Positions 37,776 through 50,995 of a stretch of DNA of 64,000 nucleotides are shown here, in pieces (the first letter of the stretch is position 1; each line of letters opens with the position of its first letter). The DNA lies in the NCBI GenBank assembly GCA_022579005.1, contig MU401536.1, positions 1 through 64,000 of the forward strand, in the 5' to 3' direction. Source of the DNA: Poronia punctata. Taxonomy: Eukaryota > Ascomycota > Sordariomycetes > Xylariales > Xylariaceae. The notes under the pieces are model-generated. The model was not told the DNA's origin. It ran no database searches and saw only the letters and a list, made by a program, of their open reading frames with translations. Both the position numbers and the translations under genes were made by a program.

Positions 37776-40700
37776 TTAAAAGTTTTTTTTTTTATATAAA
37801 GACGTTTGTTTTTTATATATATAAAATAAATATGTTTTTTTTGTTTTTATATAAAAAAGTTAGTTTATTAAAAATAACTTTTAAAAAATTAAAATAAAAT
37901 TAAATAAATGTTTATACTTTTATACTTTTTTTTTTGTTTTTAAGTTATAACCTTTTTTTATACTAAGATATAAATCTAGTTTTAAGTTTGTTATAGTAAT
38001 TATAAGTATATATATAATATTGCTAGTATTAATATAAGTAAAAAAGTAATTGCTTAGTAGCTATTAAGTAATTTTTTATACGTAGTAAGATTATAATTAG
38101 AAAATATAGTTAAAATTAGTAAATATAGCTAATAAAAGTAGCTATTATGCGTTGCTAAAAAAGTAAAAAAAGTATAACTTTTATAATTGCTATTATTAGT
38201 TATAAACGCTAATTTTATATAATTAGTTATTAGTATATAAAAACTTTTTACTTTTTATTGCTTATTTTATTTTCTTTTTTTTTTTTACTACTTTTTTTTT
38301 TTTTATATAGTAAAAAATTTAAAGTTTTTTTTTATGCTGCTACTAAAAATTAATTAAATTTATTTTACGCTTTCTTTTTTTTTTACGCTATAATATTTTT
38401 TATTATTTTTAGCAATTTTAGTAGCTTATTGCCTTTTAGCATTATATGCTATATAGTTTAGCTTAATAGCTTTTTTTAAATTTACGTTGCTTTTTTAATA
38501 GCTGCTGTTATGTTTTTTTTTTAGTATTTTTTAATTAATATTTATAATTTTTTATTTTATATACTTTATACTATACTAATTTTTTGTTTACAAGATAATA
38601 AAGAACGCATTTTTACGCATTTTAATTAAAATGTTAATTTTTTTATTAGTATTTTTTTTTTTAATGCTATTATTTAATAATTTTTTATTAAACTTATTTG
38701 CTAAAAAAAATACTTTTATGCGTTGCTAGTTTAGTTTTATAGTTAGCTTATTATTTTTTTTTATATTAATAAGTATAACTTTATACAAAGTTTGCTTTTG
38801 CTTTTTTATAATTATTAATTTTTTATTAAATACTAAAATAGTGCTTGCGCTTTATATGTTTACTAATTTTATAAACGTTGCTATATGTACTTTATTAACC
38901 TTGCTGCTGCTAATAATAATAACAATAATAATAATAAAAAGGATAAAAAAGATAAAAAAAATAAAAAAAAAAATAGTATTTTTGCTATTAAAAAAAGTAA
39001 ATTATAAAAGTTAACAATTGCTATTAAGTTAAATAAAAAGAAGTAGGTTAAGCAAAATAAGTAGCATTTTAATAAATTATAGTTATATAATAAATTAACG
39101 TATTTTTTTTACTAATTTAGTAACTTATATATATATTTATAATTATGCTTATTATTATAATGTTTTTATATAGTTAATATAGGCTTTAATATGTATTATA
39201 AGCTTATTAGTAATAATTAACTATTTTAAAGCTGTGTTAAGATTTTTTTTTATATAAGCATTTATAAGGTTGTTTTTATTATTAACTTAATAGATCTTTA
39301 TAATATTTTTTATTTTATATGCTTTTTTAAAAGCTATAATATTAATTATAAGCTGCTTTTTTTACGTTGTACTAAGCTTAATAAAATATTTATATAGTAA
39401 ATAAAAATTTATATAAATAATTATTAAGATTTGTAGTAATTTTAATATATTAGTAATCTTTTATAGCGTTATACTAAGTATAATAGTATAATTAACACTT
39501 TTTACTATTTTATATAGCTTGCTAGCTAGTACGCTTTAAGTAACTTTTTTATACTTAAAAAAGCTTTAGTATATAATGTTGCTATAAATAATAAAGCTAT
39601 TTTTTATTTAATATTTTATATTAAAAATAATAATAAATTTAAGTTAAAAACTTAAGTTTTTATTATTTATAAAAAAGCTATTAGTAAAAATAAATAGCTT
39701 TATATTATAAAGGTTAAAAAAAATATATTATAAACTTTAATTTTTATTTTTAATTTGCTATTATAGCTATGTATTTAGTGCTTTAATATTATCTTTTATT
39801 AGTTAGGTAACTTATATAGTAGTAAATAAGTTATATAATGCTTTTAGTTAGTATATAAATATAATATATACTTTTTAAGCTTATTATATAACGTATTACT
39901 ATATAATATTTAGTGCTTTTTTATTAATTAGCTAAAAGTTTTAAGCTTATTTCTTTTATTAAAGTATAAAGTTATTACCTTAAATTTTAATTCTTACTTT
40001 ATTAAATTTAATAGGTTAGTTACGTAATAAGATTATTTTATTTTTTGCTTAAAAAAACAGCTTTTTTTTCTTTTTTTTAAAAAATTCTTTTAATATTATA
40101 CTAAACATATTATTAGTTTAAAATCTAGTAATGCTAAATTGCTTTAGTTTTGCATCTATATAAAAAAAGCATAAATTATACGTTAAAACCTTTATTTTTA
40201 GCTTTATATAATAATAACTATAATATATTTTAAACTAGTATAGCTTAAATTTTGCTAAGCTATATAAAAATTATATAATATGCAAAAAAGTGCTAAAAAA
40301 GTATATGTTTTTTAACTTTTTAAATAATTTAGCATATATTATATAAGTTAATTTGTTTTTTAACTATATATATGCTTATAAAATATTATAAAGTTTACTT
40401 TATATATTATACTTTTTAACTAAAAATAAACTTAGTACAAAAATAAGCTATTAGCTTATTTTTTAAATAGTTAGCAATTAAGTAAGCAGCTTTTGCTTTT
40501 TTTAATTACTATGCCCTTAAACAATAAGCTTAGATTTTTTATATAGCATTGTTATTTTTTTTTTAACTTTTTATACTAAGTATATATTAAAAATTTAAGT
40601 ATTGCTATAAATTACTTTATTATACTTTATAAATATAAATACGCTTTTAGCAGCTAGATTTTTAATTTTTACTTTATTAGACTTTTAAAATAAAAGTCTT

Positions 40701-43679
40701 AAAGTAGTAATTATATTATCTTTTTATAATTGTACTATAAGGTTATAGTTTATTTTTTTTTTAGCTATTAAATAAACTTTATATAAAGCATTTTTTTTTA
40801 ATTTGCTTTAGCATTATTGCTAGGTTTTTATTATAAGTTAGCTAATTTTAAAATTTGCAAAATTTATATTAACTTGTTTTTTATAGTATAGCTTAACTTA
40901 AGTGCATTAAAATTATGTTAGTTTATTAACTATATTAATAGTAATGTTTTAATTATTAATTAATACAATTTTATATAGTTTAGTTTATTTTTTATTTTTT
41001 TTTAAATTATTACCTTGCTTTTTAATAAAAGTAATAATATGTTATACGTTATAAAGCTATTATAAGTATTTAAAGCTTAAAAGATGTTTTTTTTTACTTT
41101 AATTGTTTAAAGCTTTTTTATAGCTTTTTTAACTGCTTTAGCTTTTTATACAATATTAAAGAATAGGGGAAAGTTAGTATTAACTTTTAAATATGCACTA
41201 AAAATAAGCAGCGTTAGTATTAGTTTATTAGGTTTAGCAGTGTTGTTTAATGCTTTAACTGCTATTTAAAAAATATTTTTTTTTATACTACTTTATAGCT
41301 TTTTATATAAAATATTAAAAGCTTTATATAAAGGGCTATATGCTTTTTTAATCTTTTTAACTATTTAATATGCTTTTATTAGTTTTATAACGTATAATAC
41401 TTTAGTAAGCTAGGCATTATTATAAAACTTTTTAAATATAAAGTTTATACTAAAATTATAAACAACATAGTTAAAAGGCTTTTAGTATACGTTTATTTAA
41501 TATTAGCAAAGTATATTTTATATATTATATGCAAATAGTAACTTTAAAAATCTAGTAGCTTAAAATAACGTACTATTATTAATTACGTATAGTACTAGCT
41601 TATTATTTAAGTATATAATATTAATAATAATTTTATAATTAAAGTTAAAATTATTATAAAATGTAAACTTAAACTTTTATAAAGCTAAATTATAAGTTTA
41701 GTATTAATAATAAACCTTTTAAATTTTTTTTAAAGCTTTTATACTAATATTATTATAACCTATTAACTTAAGCAAGTTATATAGCTTTTTTATATAAAAG
41801 TGTTTAAAGCGTTAATAAAGTTAGCGTAGCTCTAGCTTTATAAAATACGTAACTACTTTAGCAATTAAAATATAAAAAAATAAATAGCCTTATTTTTAAA
41901 TAATAAAAATCTTAACTTTGTTATATTGTACAATCTTGTTTTTAACGTTATTAAAGTAGGCTTTAAGCTTATTTGCGTTATATAATAAAAGTAAAAAAAA
42001 AATAAGTATTTTTAAAATATAAAAAATTACTTTGCTAATAAAGGTTTAAATTTTTATAAACTTAATAAACTTTTTTTTTATTGCTTTTTTAAAGCATATT
42101 ATTATACTATTTAAAGTCTAGTTAATTTTAGTTTTTAAGTATTTTTATATAAAAGCTTTAGCTTATAAGTGTTTAATAATTAATACTTTAGCTATACTAA
42201 TATTTTATAAAATACTTTAGTACTTATAAGTATACTAATTTTTAAAAAAAAAAAAATTTGCTAAGCTTATAAGTTTTGTTATAAGCTAGTAAATATTTTT
42301 TTTTATAATATAATAAAAGTAAGCAGCTTTTATTAAAAATTAGATAGCTTAGTTGCTTTTTTTAAAATTAAAATTATTAGCTATATTATTATTATTATTT
42401 AATAGCTTTTTAACTTTTGTTTTTTTATACTTTTAAATATATGCGTTAATATTGTTAGTAATAAAAATATTATAATTCTTATATGCTATAATATATAAAG
42501 CATAAGCTTTTTTTTTTTTTTTTTTTAAATAGTTATATAACTTATAGTTTAGCTTTTTGCATATAAAGCATTATTATATAGCATGCTACTTAAACTGCGC
42601 TGCTTAAAAAGTAAATATATAAAAAGTAGGTTTAAAAAAAGTAAATTTACTTTTTTTTAAGTATTTTTTTATACGTTGTCTAAATAACTTTTAAGCCTAA
42701 TTATAATTATATTTTTAGTTAATATAGTTAATATTAGCCGGTTTTTTATATATTAAGTACTAAATTATTTGTTTATTAGTAGCAACTTATATTGTTGCTT
42801 ATAAGTTAAACATTAAAGCTTTGCTTATTGCTTTTTAAGTAATAAGCGCTAGCTTAAGCTTAATAACTTTAATATATACTTATATAATAATTATATATAA
42901 AAAAATCTTGCTATTAAACTTTAGTTTTAGTGCTTATTATATAAGTTAAAGTTTATTAAATAATAATTTAAGCGCTTTTAGGTTAGACTTTTTTAAGTTT
43001 TTATTTTTAATTTATATAAAAGTTATTATAGTTTAATTAGTTTAATACTAGTTATAGTTAATATAAGTATTAAAATATATATTAAGCGCGTTATATATTT
43101 TATTTTATTTTTTTATTAGTTTAATATAATTAATATAGTACTACTTTATATAATTTTAAAAAATTATTAAAAAAATAGTATAGTACTATATTAAATAAAA
43201 ACTAAATTTTTTATATATAGTTATAAAAATATATATTTTATTAAATAAAATATTATATAGTTATTTTATATAATTTTAGTTTTTTTACTATATTTTATTA
43301 AATATTATAAAAAGCTTTAGCTTAACTTAGTTTAAATAAACTAGCTTAAATAAAAGCAAATTAATAACACTTTTATATAGTGCTAGCGTCGGTATTTAAA
43401 ATGTTTTTATATAAAGGTTTTTTATGCTATACTTTTAAAAGTATATATTCTTTTAAAAAAAGGTTGCTAATAAGTATTAACTATTACTATACCTTTAGCT
43501 ATAAAGCTATTACTATTAATAAAGTCTAGCATTATTTAGTAGGTTTATTATACTAAGTACTAAAGGTTAATTTTATTTTTTAATAAAAAAACGTACTTTT
43601 TAAAGCTATATTTAGTATAAAAGGTTTAGCTATTAGTAGTATAATAAAGTAAGTATTTTTATATAAAAATAAGCTATTA

Positions 43680-43805
43680 GTATAGCTATAAGCATAAGTG
43701 CTAGTATAGCTATAAATATAAGCTTTGCTATAAGTATAAGTATAAGTACAAATATAAGTATAAATATAAGTATAAAAATAAGTGCAAGTCTAGGTATAAG
43801 TTAAA
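43680..43805. repeat. ATAAGT-type hexamer tandem relic inside the nested element
   Basis: A run of roughly twenty degenerate ATAAGT/ATAAAT units interleaved with GCTATA. On the likely coding (minus) strand it lies about 0.8 kb inside the 5' LTR, where gag or a leader would be. It may be a RIPed coding repeat or a microsatellite. Confidence 0.5.
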
Positions 43806-44586
43806 TAAAAGTTAATAGTTATAAAATAAGTAAGTACTATAGTACAACTAAAAATATTATTATAAATTATATAGTAGCTGCAAATTATAAAAATTTTTTT
43901 AATTTCCTTATATATAAGTCTTTTTTAAAAGTAAACATAAAAACTTTTTTTTAAACCTAGTTTTAAAGCTTTTTTTAAAAGCTATTTTTAACTAGCTTAA
44001 AAATATTTTAATTTTAACTTTTAAAGTTTGCTTAATAATTATACGCAAAGCTATTTATAAAAAGTTTGCTATTTTATATGTAGTTATATAAGCATTTAGC
44101 TATATACATTATAACTATTTTTTTATTAAACAGCTAGTTAAGCTAAAATTTTGCATTAAAGTAATTAAAGTTAACGTAGTTTTTTTAAACTTTAATATTA
44201 ACGTTTAAACCTATAAAAATGTTTTTATACGTAAAAGCATAAAAACTTTAAGTACTGCTAATAGTGTTTTTAGCAGTATAGTTTTTTTAAGCGTTTAAAA
44301 ACTAGCTTTTATTTTTAGCTATTATAGCAGTTTATATAATAAAAAAAAATAAAAAATATAAAAATGCTTACTTATAAGCTTATATAAGCTATACATTTTT
44401 TGCTTAAAAAAAGCAAAGCTTAAGGTAATATTATAAGATTTAAAAAGAATTTCTTTATATAAAGCGTCTTGCAAAGCAGTATTACTTTATATAATAATAT
44501 TTTAAAAAATCTTATTTATTAAGGTGCTTTGCTAATTTATTATTAATAAATAACAACGTATATTATTAAAAATAATAACTAATTAA

Positions 44587-44997
44587 TATCGGTTTTTTTA
44601 CTAAAAAACAAAAAGTACTTTATTTTTTATACGTACAATAAATATACGTAGCTAAAAACTTTATTTTTTTATAAAATAAAAAAAATAAAGCAATAAACAA
44701 TATACAAAATAAATAATAATAAATTTTATTTTTTAAATTAGTTTTATATAATTATTTATATTTTAAGTTAAAAATTACAGCTAAAGCACAATTCCTTTTT
44801 ATATTGTCTTTATACAAAGCTAACTAATTTAATTAAAATTAAAAAGGCTAAAAAAACTTTGCTAGTGTTTAAGCTATAAGTTAGCTACTATGTAGCTAAC
44901 AAGTGCCCTGTCTACTTAGTTAGGTTAGCTTAACTCCTGCAGCCTTAGCAGCCTAAGCTGCGTTTTCGGCTATAGTATTGTTACCAATATTCTAACA
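44587..44997 (-). repeat. LTR of nested element, right copy (411 bp)
   Basis: Same length as the left copy. Its last 70 bases are the least RIPed part of the whole element, keeping CCTGCAGCCTTAGCAGCCTA. It is probably the 5' LTR if transcription is leftward. Confidence 0.92.
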
Positions 44998-45002
44998 AAT
45001 AT
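44998..45002. repeat. Target-site duplication AATAT, right of nested element
   Basis: Identical to 37360-37364; fixes the border of the nested insertion. Confidence 0.85.
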
Positions 45003-47986
45003 AATATTTAATTTTAGCTATAATATTTATATATTATTTTTTAAAATTAAATAAGCTTAGAAATCTTTTTATATATTAGTTTAGTAATGCTTAAATTTTA
45101 AAGTTTTAAAGCATTACTTTATACTACTTAACTTTTATTACTAGCTTTGCAACGCTTAGTATATAAGTTATACTTATTTAAATTAGCTTTAAAATGTTTA
45201 AGTAAGCTAATTTTAAGCTTATAGCTATAATATTATATATTAATATTATTATAAGCTTACTTTTAAAGTTTATAAATATAATAACTTTAAATTAACTATA
45301 TATTATAAATATGCTATTTTACTTATAAAACTTTTGCTTATTAATAATTAATTTATTAAAAAACGTATTATTTAATACTACGCTACTAATTATTAACTAT
45401 TTACTTAATTTATAATTATTTATATTAATTTATTTTACTTTAACTTTATAGTTTTTTACTACTTACAAGCTTTAACTTTTTATTTTATATATTTAATTTT
45501 TATGCTAAAAGTTATAAAGCTTTAGCTATGCTATAAAGCTTTTAAAAATATAATAATAAATATATTTATAATTAAAAAATACTATAAAAGCGTTTTTATT
45601 ATTAAGCATAGCTTTAAAAATATTATAATAGTTAAAGTAGCTATTATATAACTTTTTTTATTTTAGTTATAGTTTATTTATGCTTTTATTTTATTAAACT
45701 AATAAAATAAAGCTGTTTTATTAATTATTTATTACTATAATAGCTTATTTAAAAATATTATACTTTTTATTACTATTAAGCTATTATTTTAGCATAATAT
45801 TACTTTTATTACTTTTATTATCTAGCTTATTAGCTTAATAGCTATTAAAATAAGTTTTTTTACGTAGTTTTTAGCTACTTATAAGCTTATAAGCTTTTTT
45901 ATATATTATGCTTTTAATAGTTACTGCTTAGCTTTTTTTTATAAGCTTAGCATTTTAGCAGCTTTATATAAATATTTTATTACGTTTTTTTTAAACTTAT
46001 AATTAGCTATTATATAGCTTTTTTTATTATAATTATAATATATTAATTATTTATTTTTAGCTATAAAACCTTTTTTTATATTATTAGTTTTTTTATAAAT
46101 ATAACTTATATTATAATTATTATATTAAAAGTTAAAAATAATTAATTAAAGTTTTTTTATTAAGTTATTATTATTATTAGTATAGCTTAAATAGGTATTT
46201 ATTATATTTACTAAGTTTAATATAAGCAAAGGTTTTTTAATTATATTAAGCTTATATATAATTAATTTAACGTTTATATAAGCTATAAGCTTTGCTTAAT
46301 ATATTATTTTTTTAACTATTTAGCTATTATTAAATATGCTTATTATTAAGCAAAGGTATACTTAAATAAAAAATAACTTATTATAAATCTTATTATAAAT
46401 AACCTTTTAAGTTTATAATATATATACTACGTTTAATAATAAATTAAAAAATGCTTTTTTTATATACTATATAAAAATAACTATAGTTTTATTAAGCTTA
46501 TATATAAAGTTTATAAATAAAGTAAATAGCTTATATAATATATTATTATTACTTATAATATATATTATGTTTTTAAATAAATTAATTTATTTAAAAACAT
46601 TTTAATAATATAAAAAGTTTTTTAATACTTTAAAGTTATTATTTATTTTTATTATAATATAAGTTGCTTATAGCTAATATAATACTAGCGCTTACTATAA
46701 CTAGTACTAAATTTTTTAAAGTTTTAAAAAAACTATTTAATTAATATAAATTAAGTATAAGTATAATAAAATAGTAACTTTATTTTTTATTTTATATAAT
46801 TTAAAATATAATAAGTTAGCTTAAAAAAAGCGTTTAAAAATATTGCTTTAATAGCTGCTTTTTATAATGTTACTATATAACTAGTACTTTAGTTTTTATA
46901 AAAGTTAAAAGTACTATTTAGTAGCTATATTTTAATTAATATGCTAGCAAGCTTTTAAAAATACTAAAGCATTATAAATTTAATATTAGTACTATTTTTA
47001 AAGTTATTATTTAATATTAAAGCGCTTTTAGCTAAAAATAAATAATAAGCATTTTATATATATTTTTTTACTTTTTAAATAAAATCTTAAAGCTAGTTTA
47101 GTTTAAGTTTAAGTTTAATATAGCAGTACTATAATAATTATTATATTAACTATATATTAACTTTAGCTTTATATTATATTATTGCTTATAATATTTTAGC
47201 TTTAAATAAATAATAAAGCTTTTATAATATATTTTTAGCTATAAAAGTTAAAGTTAATAAATATAAATTAGTTAAATATAGTTTTTTTAACTTATTAAGC
47301 TTAATTATATGCTTAAGCAGTTTTTTTAGCTACTTTTTTAAAGCTATATTTAAAATTGTTTACTTTATATATAATAACTTTTTTATATTAAGCAAGCTTG
47401 TTAACATATAAATTAAAGCTATTTATTACTTTATTAAAGCGCTTAATATTTATTATAATATTATTTACTATACTTTATAGCTTTTTATATTTTTTATTAA
47501 TAAAGTTTTTATAATTTTTTTTTAAATTAAAGTTAAAAATATAAATTAAAATATTTAATAAATATTTAATATTATTTTAAGTTATAACTATATTTATATA
47601 CTATTTTTATAACTTTACTTATTTTTTTATAATAAGTTTTTATTATTTATTTACTACTTTATAAATAAAATTAAAATATTAATTAAGCTTTGCTTTTATT
47701 TTTTTAAAATTAAAAGTAATTTAAGTATTTTTTATATATATTTTTTAATAATAAAACATTAAGCTAGTAGCTAAAAATAATATTAGTATTATTAACTTTA
47801 AAAGCAACTTTGTTATTATTAACATTGTTAGTGCTTTTATTACTATTGCTACTTATATAGTTTATATTAGCTATATTATAAATATAATTAATATTATTAA
47901 ATTAATAAAAAATAAAAGATTTTTAATAATTTTAAAATTTTTAAAAATAACTATTTACTTATTATAAAGCTATATAAATATATATT

Positions 47987-48244
47987 TATATTTTTAGTTT
48001 TATAGTGCTAATATAGTTTAATATACTAATTAAAGTATATAAACTTATATTAACTAGTATAAAAAACCTATTAATATATTATATACTAAGTAAAATAAAA
48101 AAAAAGTATTTAAAAGTTTAAAATATATAAAATATAAGTAAATACTATACCTAGTACCTACTTTTAATTGTTTTACATTGTTTTTTATATATTAGTACCC
48201 TTATTTTATATAGTCTACTTATCCTTGCAACTAGCAGATCTACA
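47987..48244 (-). repeat. LTR of outer element, right copy
   Basis: Pairs with 34307-34565. Its final 100 bases, next to unique DNA, are much less mutated than its first half. Confidence 0.85.
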
Positions 48245-48386
48245 CTTGGACCTAGCTATACCTACAAATCATTAGTGATCGTCACAGGCCCATAACCACA
48301 CCCCCCACCAATCATGCATATGTACCCACTAGCAAGTACGAGTAGGTAGCAAACGTAACATACCTCTCTAGGTTTATTTAGTCATA
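48245..48386. other. 142-bp unmutated island between two RIPed transposons
   Basis: Balanced base composition with many CpA and CpC steps, and a GTACGAGTA motif at 48336-48344. It is unique sequence that escaped mutation although dead repeats lie on both sides. Confidence 0.7.
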
Positions 48387-48538
48387 CTAAGGGGTCTACA
48401 CTTAAAAACCCCTTTGCATGCAAAGGGGGTTGCATTATTATTAAATACAACTTTAATTTTAAATAGACTTTAGTTAGCCTTATACTTAATTTATATAAGA
48501 ATTTAACTAAAACACGCTTTAAATTAATACTTTTAATA
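48387..48538 (+). repeat. Left terminal inverted repeat with internal palindrome
   Basis: Complementary to about 50996-51147. At 48409-48428 it contains the perfect palindrome CCCCTTTGCATGCAAAGGGG, 22 bp from the element end. Confidence 0.85.
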
Positions 48539-50995
48539 CATTAACACAATACTTTTAAAGCTATTATAACCTTTTTTTTTAGTTTAAAATAACTGCTATA
48601 AACTACTTTAGCTTTTTAAAAGCTAATAAAGCAGCAAAACAGCTTATAGCTTAACGTAGCTGCAGCTATTAAAAGCTTTTTTAAGCTGCTTATTTTAACT
48701 ACTTTAACACAGTTTCTTTTTTAATTTACAATATTATAGCCTATTTTAATATAAGCTTTACTTTTATTTAAAATAATATATAAAATATAAACACTAAAAA
48801 TATATATAAAAAGTTTTTAACTTTTTATAAGCAGCTTTTAATGTTAACTAAAGCTAAAAATAAAGCGTTAACTTTATATATATGCTTTATTAAATATAAA
48901 GGCCTACTACTAACAAAATTTATAATAACTATTACTATTAACAAACTTTAAGCTTGCTAAAACCTTTTGCAAAGCTTTATATATAATAAAATAGTTTAAA
49001 AAATCTTATATAACTACTTTAAACTTTGCACTATAAAAACAAAGGCTATAAATATTAAATAGCTAGATTTATAGCAAAAAATTAATAATATTTATAAATA
49101 CTATGCCTTTTGCGCTGCTATGCTTAAAAAATTTAATATAATAATAAATAAAAACTAAAATATAAATAAAATAAGCATATAAATTAGCTATATAAATAAA
49201 AATACTAAAATAGTTGCTATATATATAGTTAACTAGCTAAATATTATTAAAATAAAAAATTTTAATAATAAAAAAAGTATAACTTATATTAGCTATAAGT
49301 TAGCTTTTAGCAAAGCTATTCTTGCTTACTTTATATTTAAAGTCTTTTTCTTTATAAAGTAAACAATGCTTAATATAACCTTAAAACGCGTTTTATACGC
49401 TTTAATAATAGGTTTATAATAAAAAACATATAACTTAACTAATTATAGCACTTTAACTGCTATTTTTTTTAAAAAGTCTACTACTTTTTAACATAAAGCT
49501 ATAAATCTAGTAACTTAGCAAAAGTTTACCTTTTTAAAGTAGTTTAAAGTAAATAAGTACAGTACTAATTGCTTTAGCTATAAAAAAAACTTTAAAATTA
49601 AAAACAATATATAAAAATAGCTAAATATAAAACTAATTTAGCAAATATTAACTTTTAATAACTTTGCTAGCTATATTAATATAAAAGCAAAAAAGTACTG
49701 CTTATAATACTATATTATTTTAGTATTTATGCTTGCACATTTAACCTACTTTTTTTAGCTTTTAAATTTATAAGTATTTTAGTTTATAAAAGCTGAGTAA
49801 CAATATATACTTAAAAACTACTTAAAAAAGAAAAAAGTAGCTTTTAGCTACACTAACTTTATTAAAGCCTTTAATAAAATCTATAACGCTAGCTTTACTT
49901 TTAAAAACATTATAAAGAGGTTTAAAATAGCTAGCTATTACTTTTATAAACTTAGCTTTATTATTAACTTTTTTATTAAAAAAATAACTAACTAAAAAAA
50001 AGCTAAGGTTTCTTTGCTTTTTTTATTTAGCAATATATTTACTAAAGCTAAAAAAAACGCTAAATACTTATATAAATAGCATATAAACATATTAAATTTA
50101 CTTTTTTTATTACCTATGCAAATAGCTTTTTAATTAGTATATAAAATGCTAAACTAAGCTATAATACTAAAATAAGTTAATAACTAATATGTTTAGTTAG
50201 CTTTTAACTATAAAAAAGCTATAGTAAATAAGCTAAAAAAAAAGTTTATAAGCTAGCAGGTTAGCAGTATAATAGCTTTACTGCTGCTAATTTTAAGGCA
50301 TAGCTTTTAAATAAAAAAGCTATATAAAAAAAAAAAAAAAAGCTAAGCAAGTAAAGTTATTTAAAGCCTAAGAAAAAAAGCGTAAAAAAGACTTAAAAAA
50401 AAAGTAGCAGCGTAATAAAGCAAAGTATTATTTTTTTTATAACTAGCTAAAAAATATAAAAAAAGTTAATAAATTTATTTTTTATAAAAAAAGGCACCCT
50501 TTTTAAGCTAGCAAAAAAAATAAAAAACCTTTTTTTATAATAAATACAAACTTTACCTTTATTTTTTTATAGCTAAACTATATTAATAAGCTTTTTTTAT
50601 ATAATTAAAATAGTTTAAACCTTAAGCTAAATAGTATTAATAATACAAGTAATAATAAGTATATACTTATTAAGCTAAAAAAGCTTAAAAGCTTTTTAAA
50701 AGCTTTTAATAACGCTACTACTTATAATAATAGCTTAGATAATAAAAATAACAATGCTTTTATTTAAAATAATAGTAATAAAAAAGTTAAAGTTAATTTA
50801 CTTTTAAGCCTTTTATAAGCACAAGGCATGCAAAGGCTATATAAAGGGGGTATAGGCCCTAAGGTTTAAAATAATTTTAAAAGGTTAATTTTGCTAAAAT
50901 AGGTTTTAAAACACTAAAAATAGCAAAATAGTTATAATAACAACTTTTATTTATAGTTGCATACTATAGCCACTTATAGTTATTGTATATTATTA

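Larger units (their letters stand above)
37365..44997 (-). mobile_element. Nested LTR retrotransposon, 7.6 kb, RIP-degraded
   Basis: Bounded by two 411-bp LTRs (37365-37775 and 44587-44997) and an exact AATAT target duplication, and inserted in the outer LTR element. The left LTR starts TGTTAG and both LTRs end TTCTAACA or its C-to-T derivative TTTTAACA. LTR differences are overwhelmingly RIP-type transitions. The + strand of the interior is T-rich, and just inside the left LTR lies a tract of T residues (37783-37794) that reads as a poly-A/purine tract on the minus strand. Both suggest the element is transcribed right to left, with its 5' LTR at 44587-44997. All frames are full of stops, so it is dead; superfamily not determinable by eye. 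Confidence 0.92.
34307..48244 (-). mobile_element. Outer LTR retrotransposon, RIP-degraded and split by a nested element
   Basis: Two direct repeats of 259 bp (34307-34565) and 258 bp (47987-48244) bound the block. They start TGTG in the left copy (TATA in the right, explained by G-to-A) and end CTACA (TATA in the left copy, explained by C-to-T). Differences are almost all C-to-T or G-to-A transitions plus a 1-nt indel in a poly-A run. Removing the nested element and its 5-bp duplication leaves about 6.3 kb, a normal LTR element length. The flanks CTTTG (34302-34306) and CTTGG (48245-48249) are a possible target duplication with one mismatch. Minus orientation is suggested by a T-rich tract just inside the left LTR, a polypurine tract on the other strand. 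The interior is too mutated to assign gag or pol, so Copia or Gypsy cannot be decided. Confidence 0.85.

Noticed and set aside
43680..43805. A CRISPR-like or regulatory array
   Set aside because: The units are hexamers without spacers in a eukaryotic transposon relic; a simple tandem repeat.
34307..48244. A centromere, suggested by the AT-rich island beside a kinetochore gene
   Set aside because: The island is fully explained by two nested retrotransposons; adjacency to fta1 is coincidence as far as sequence shows.
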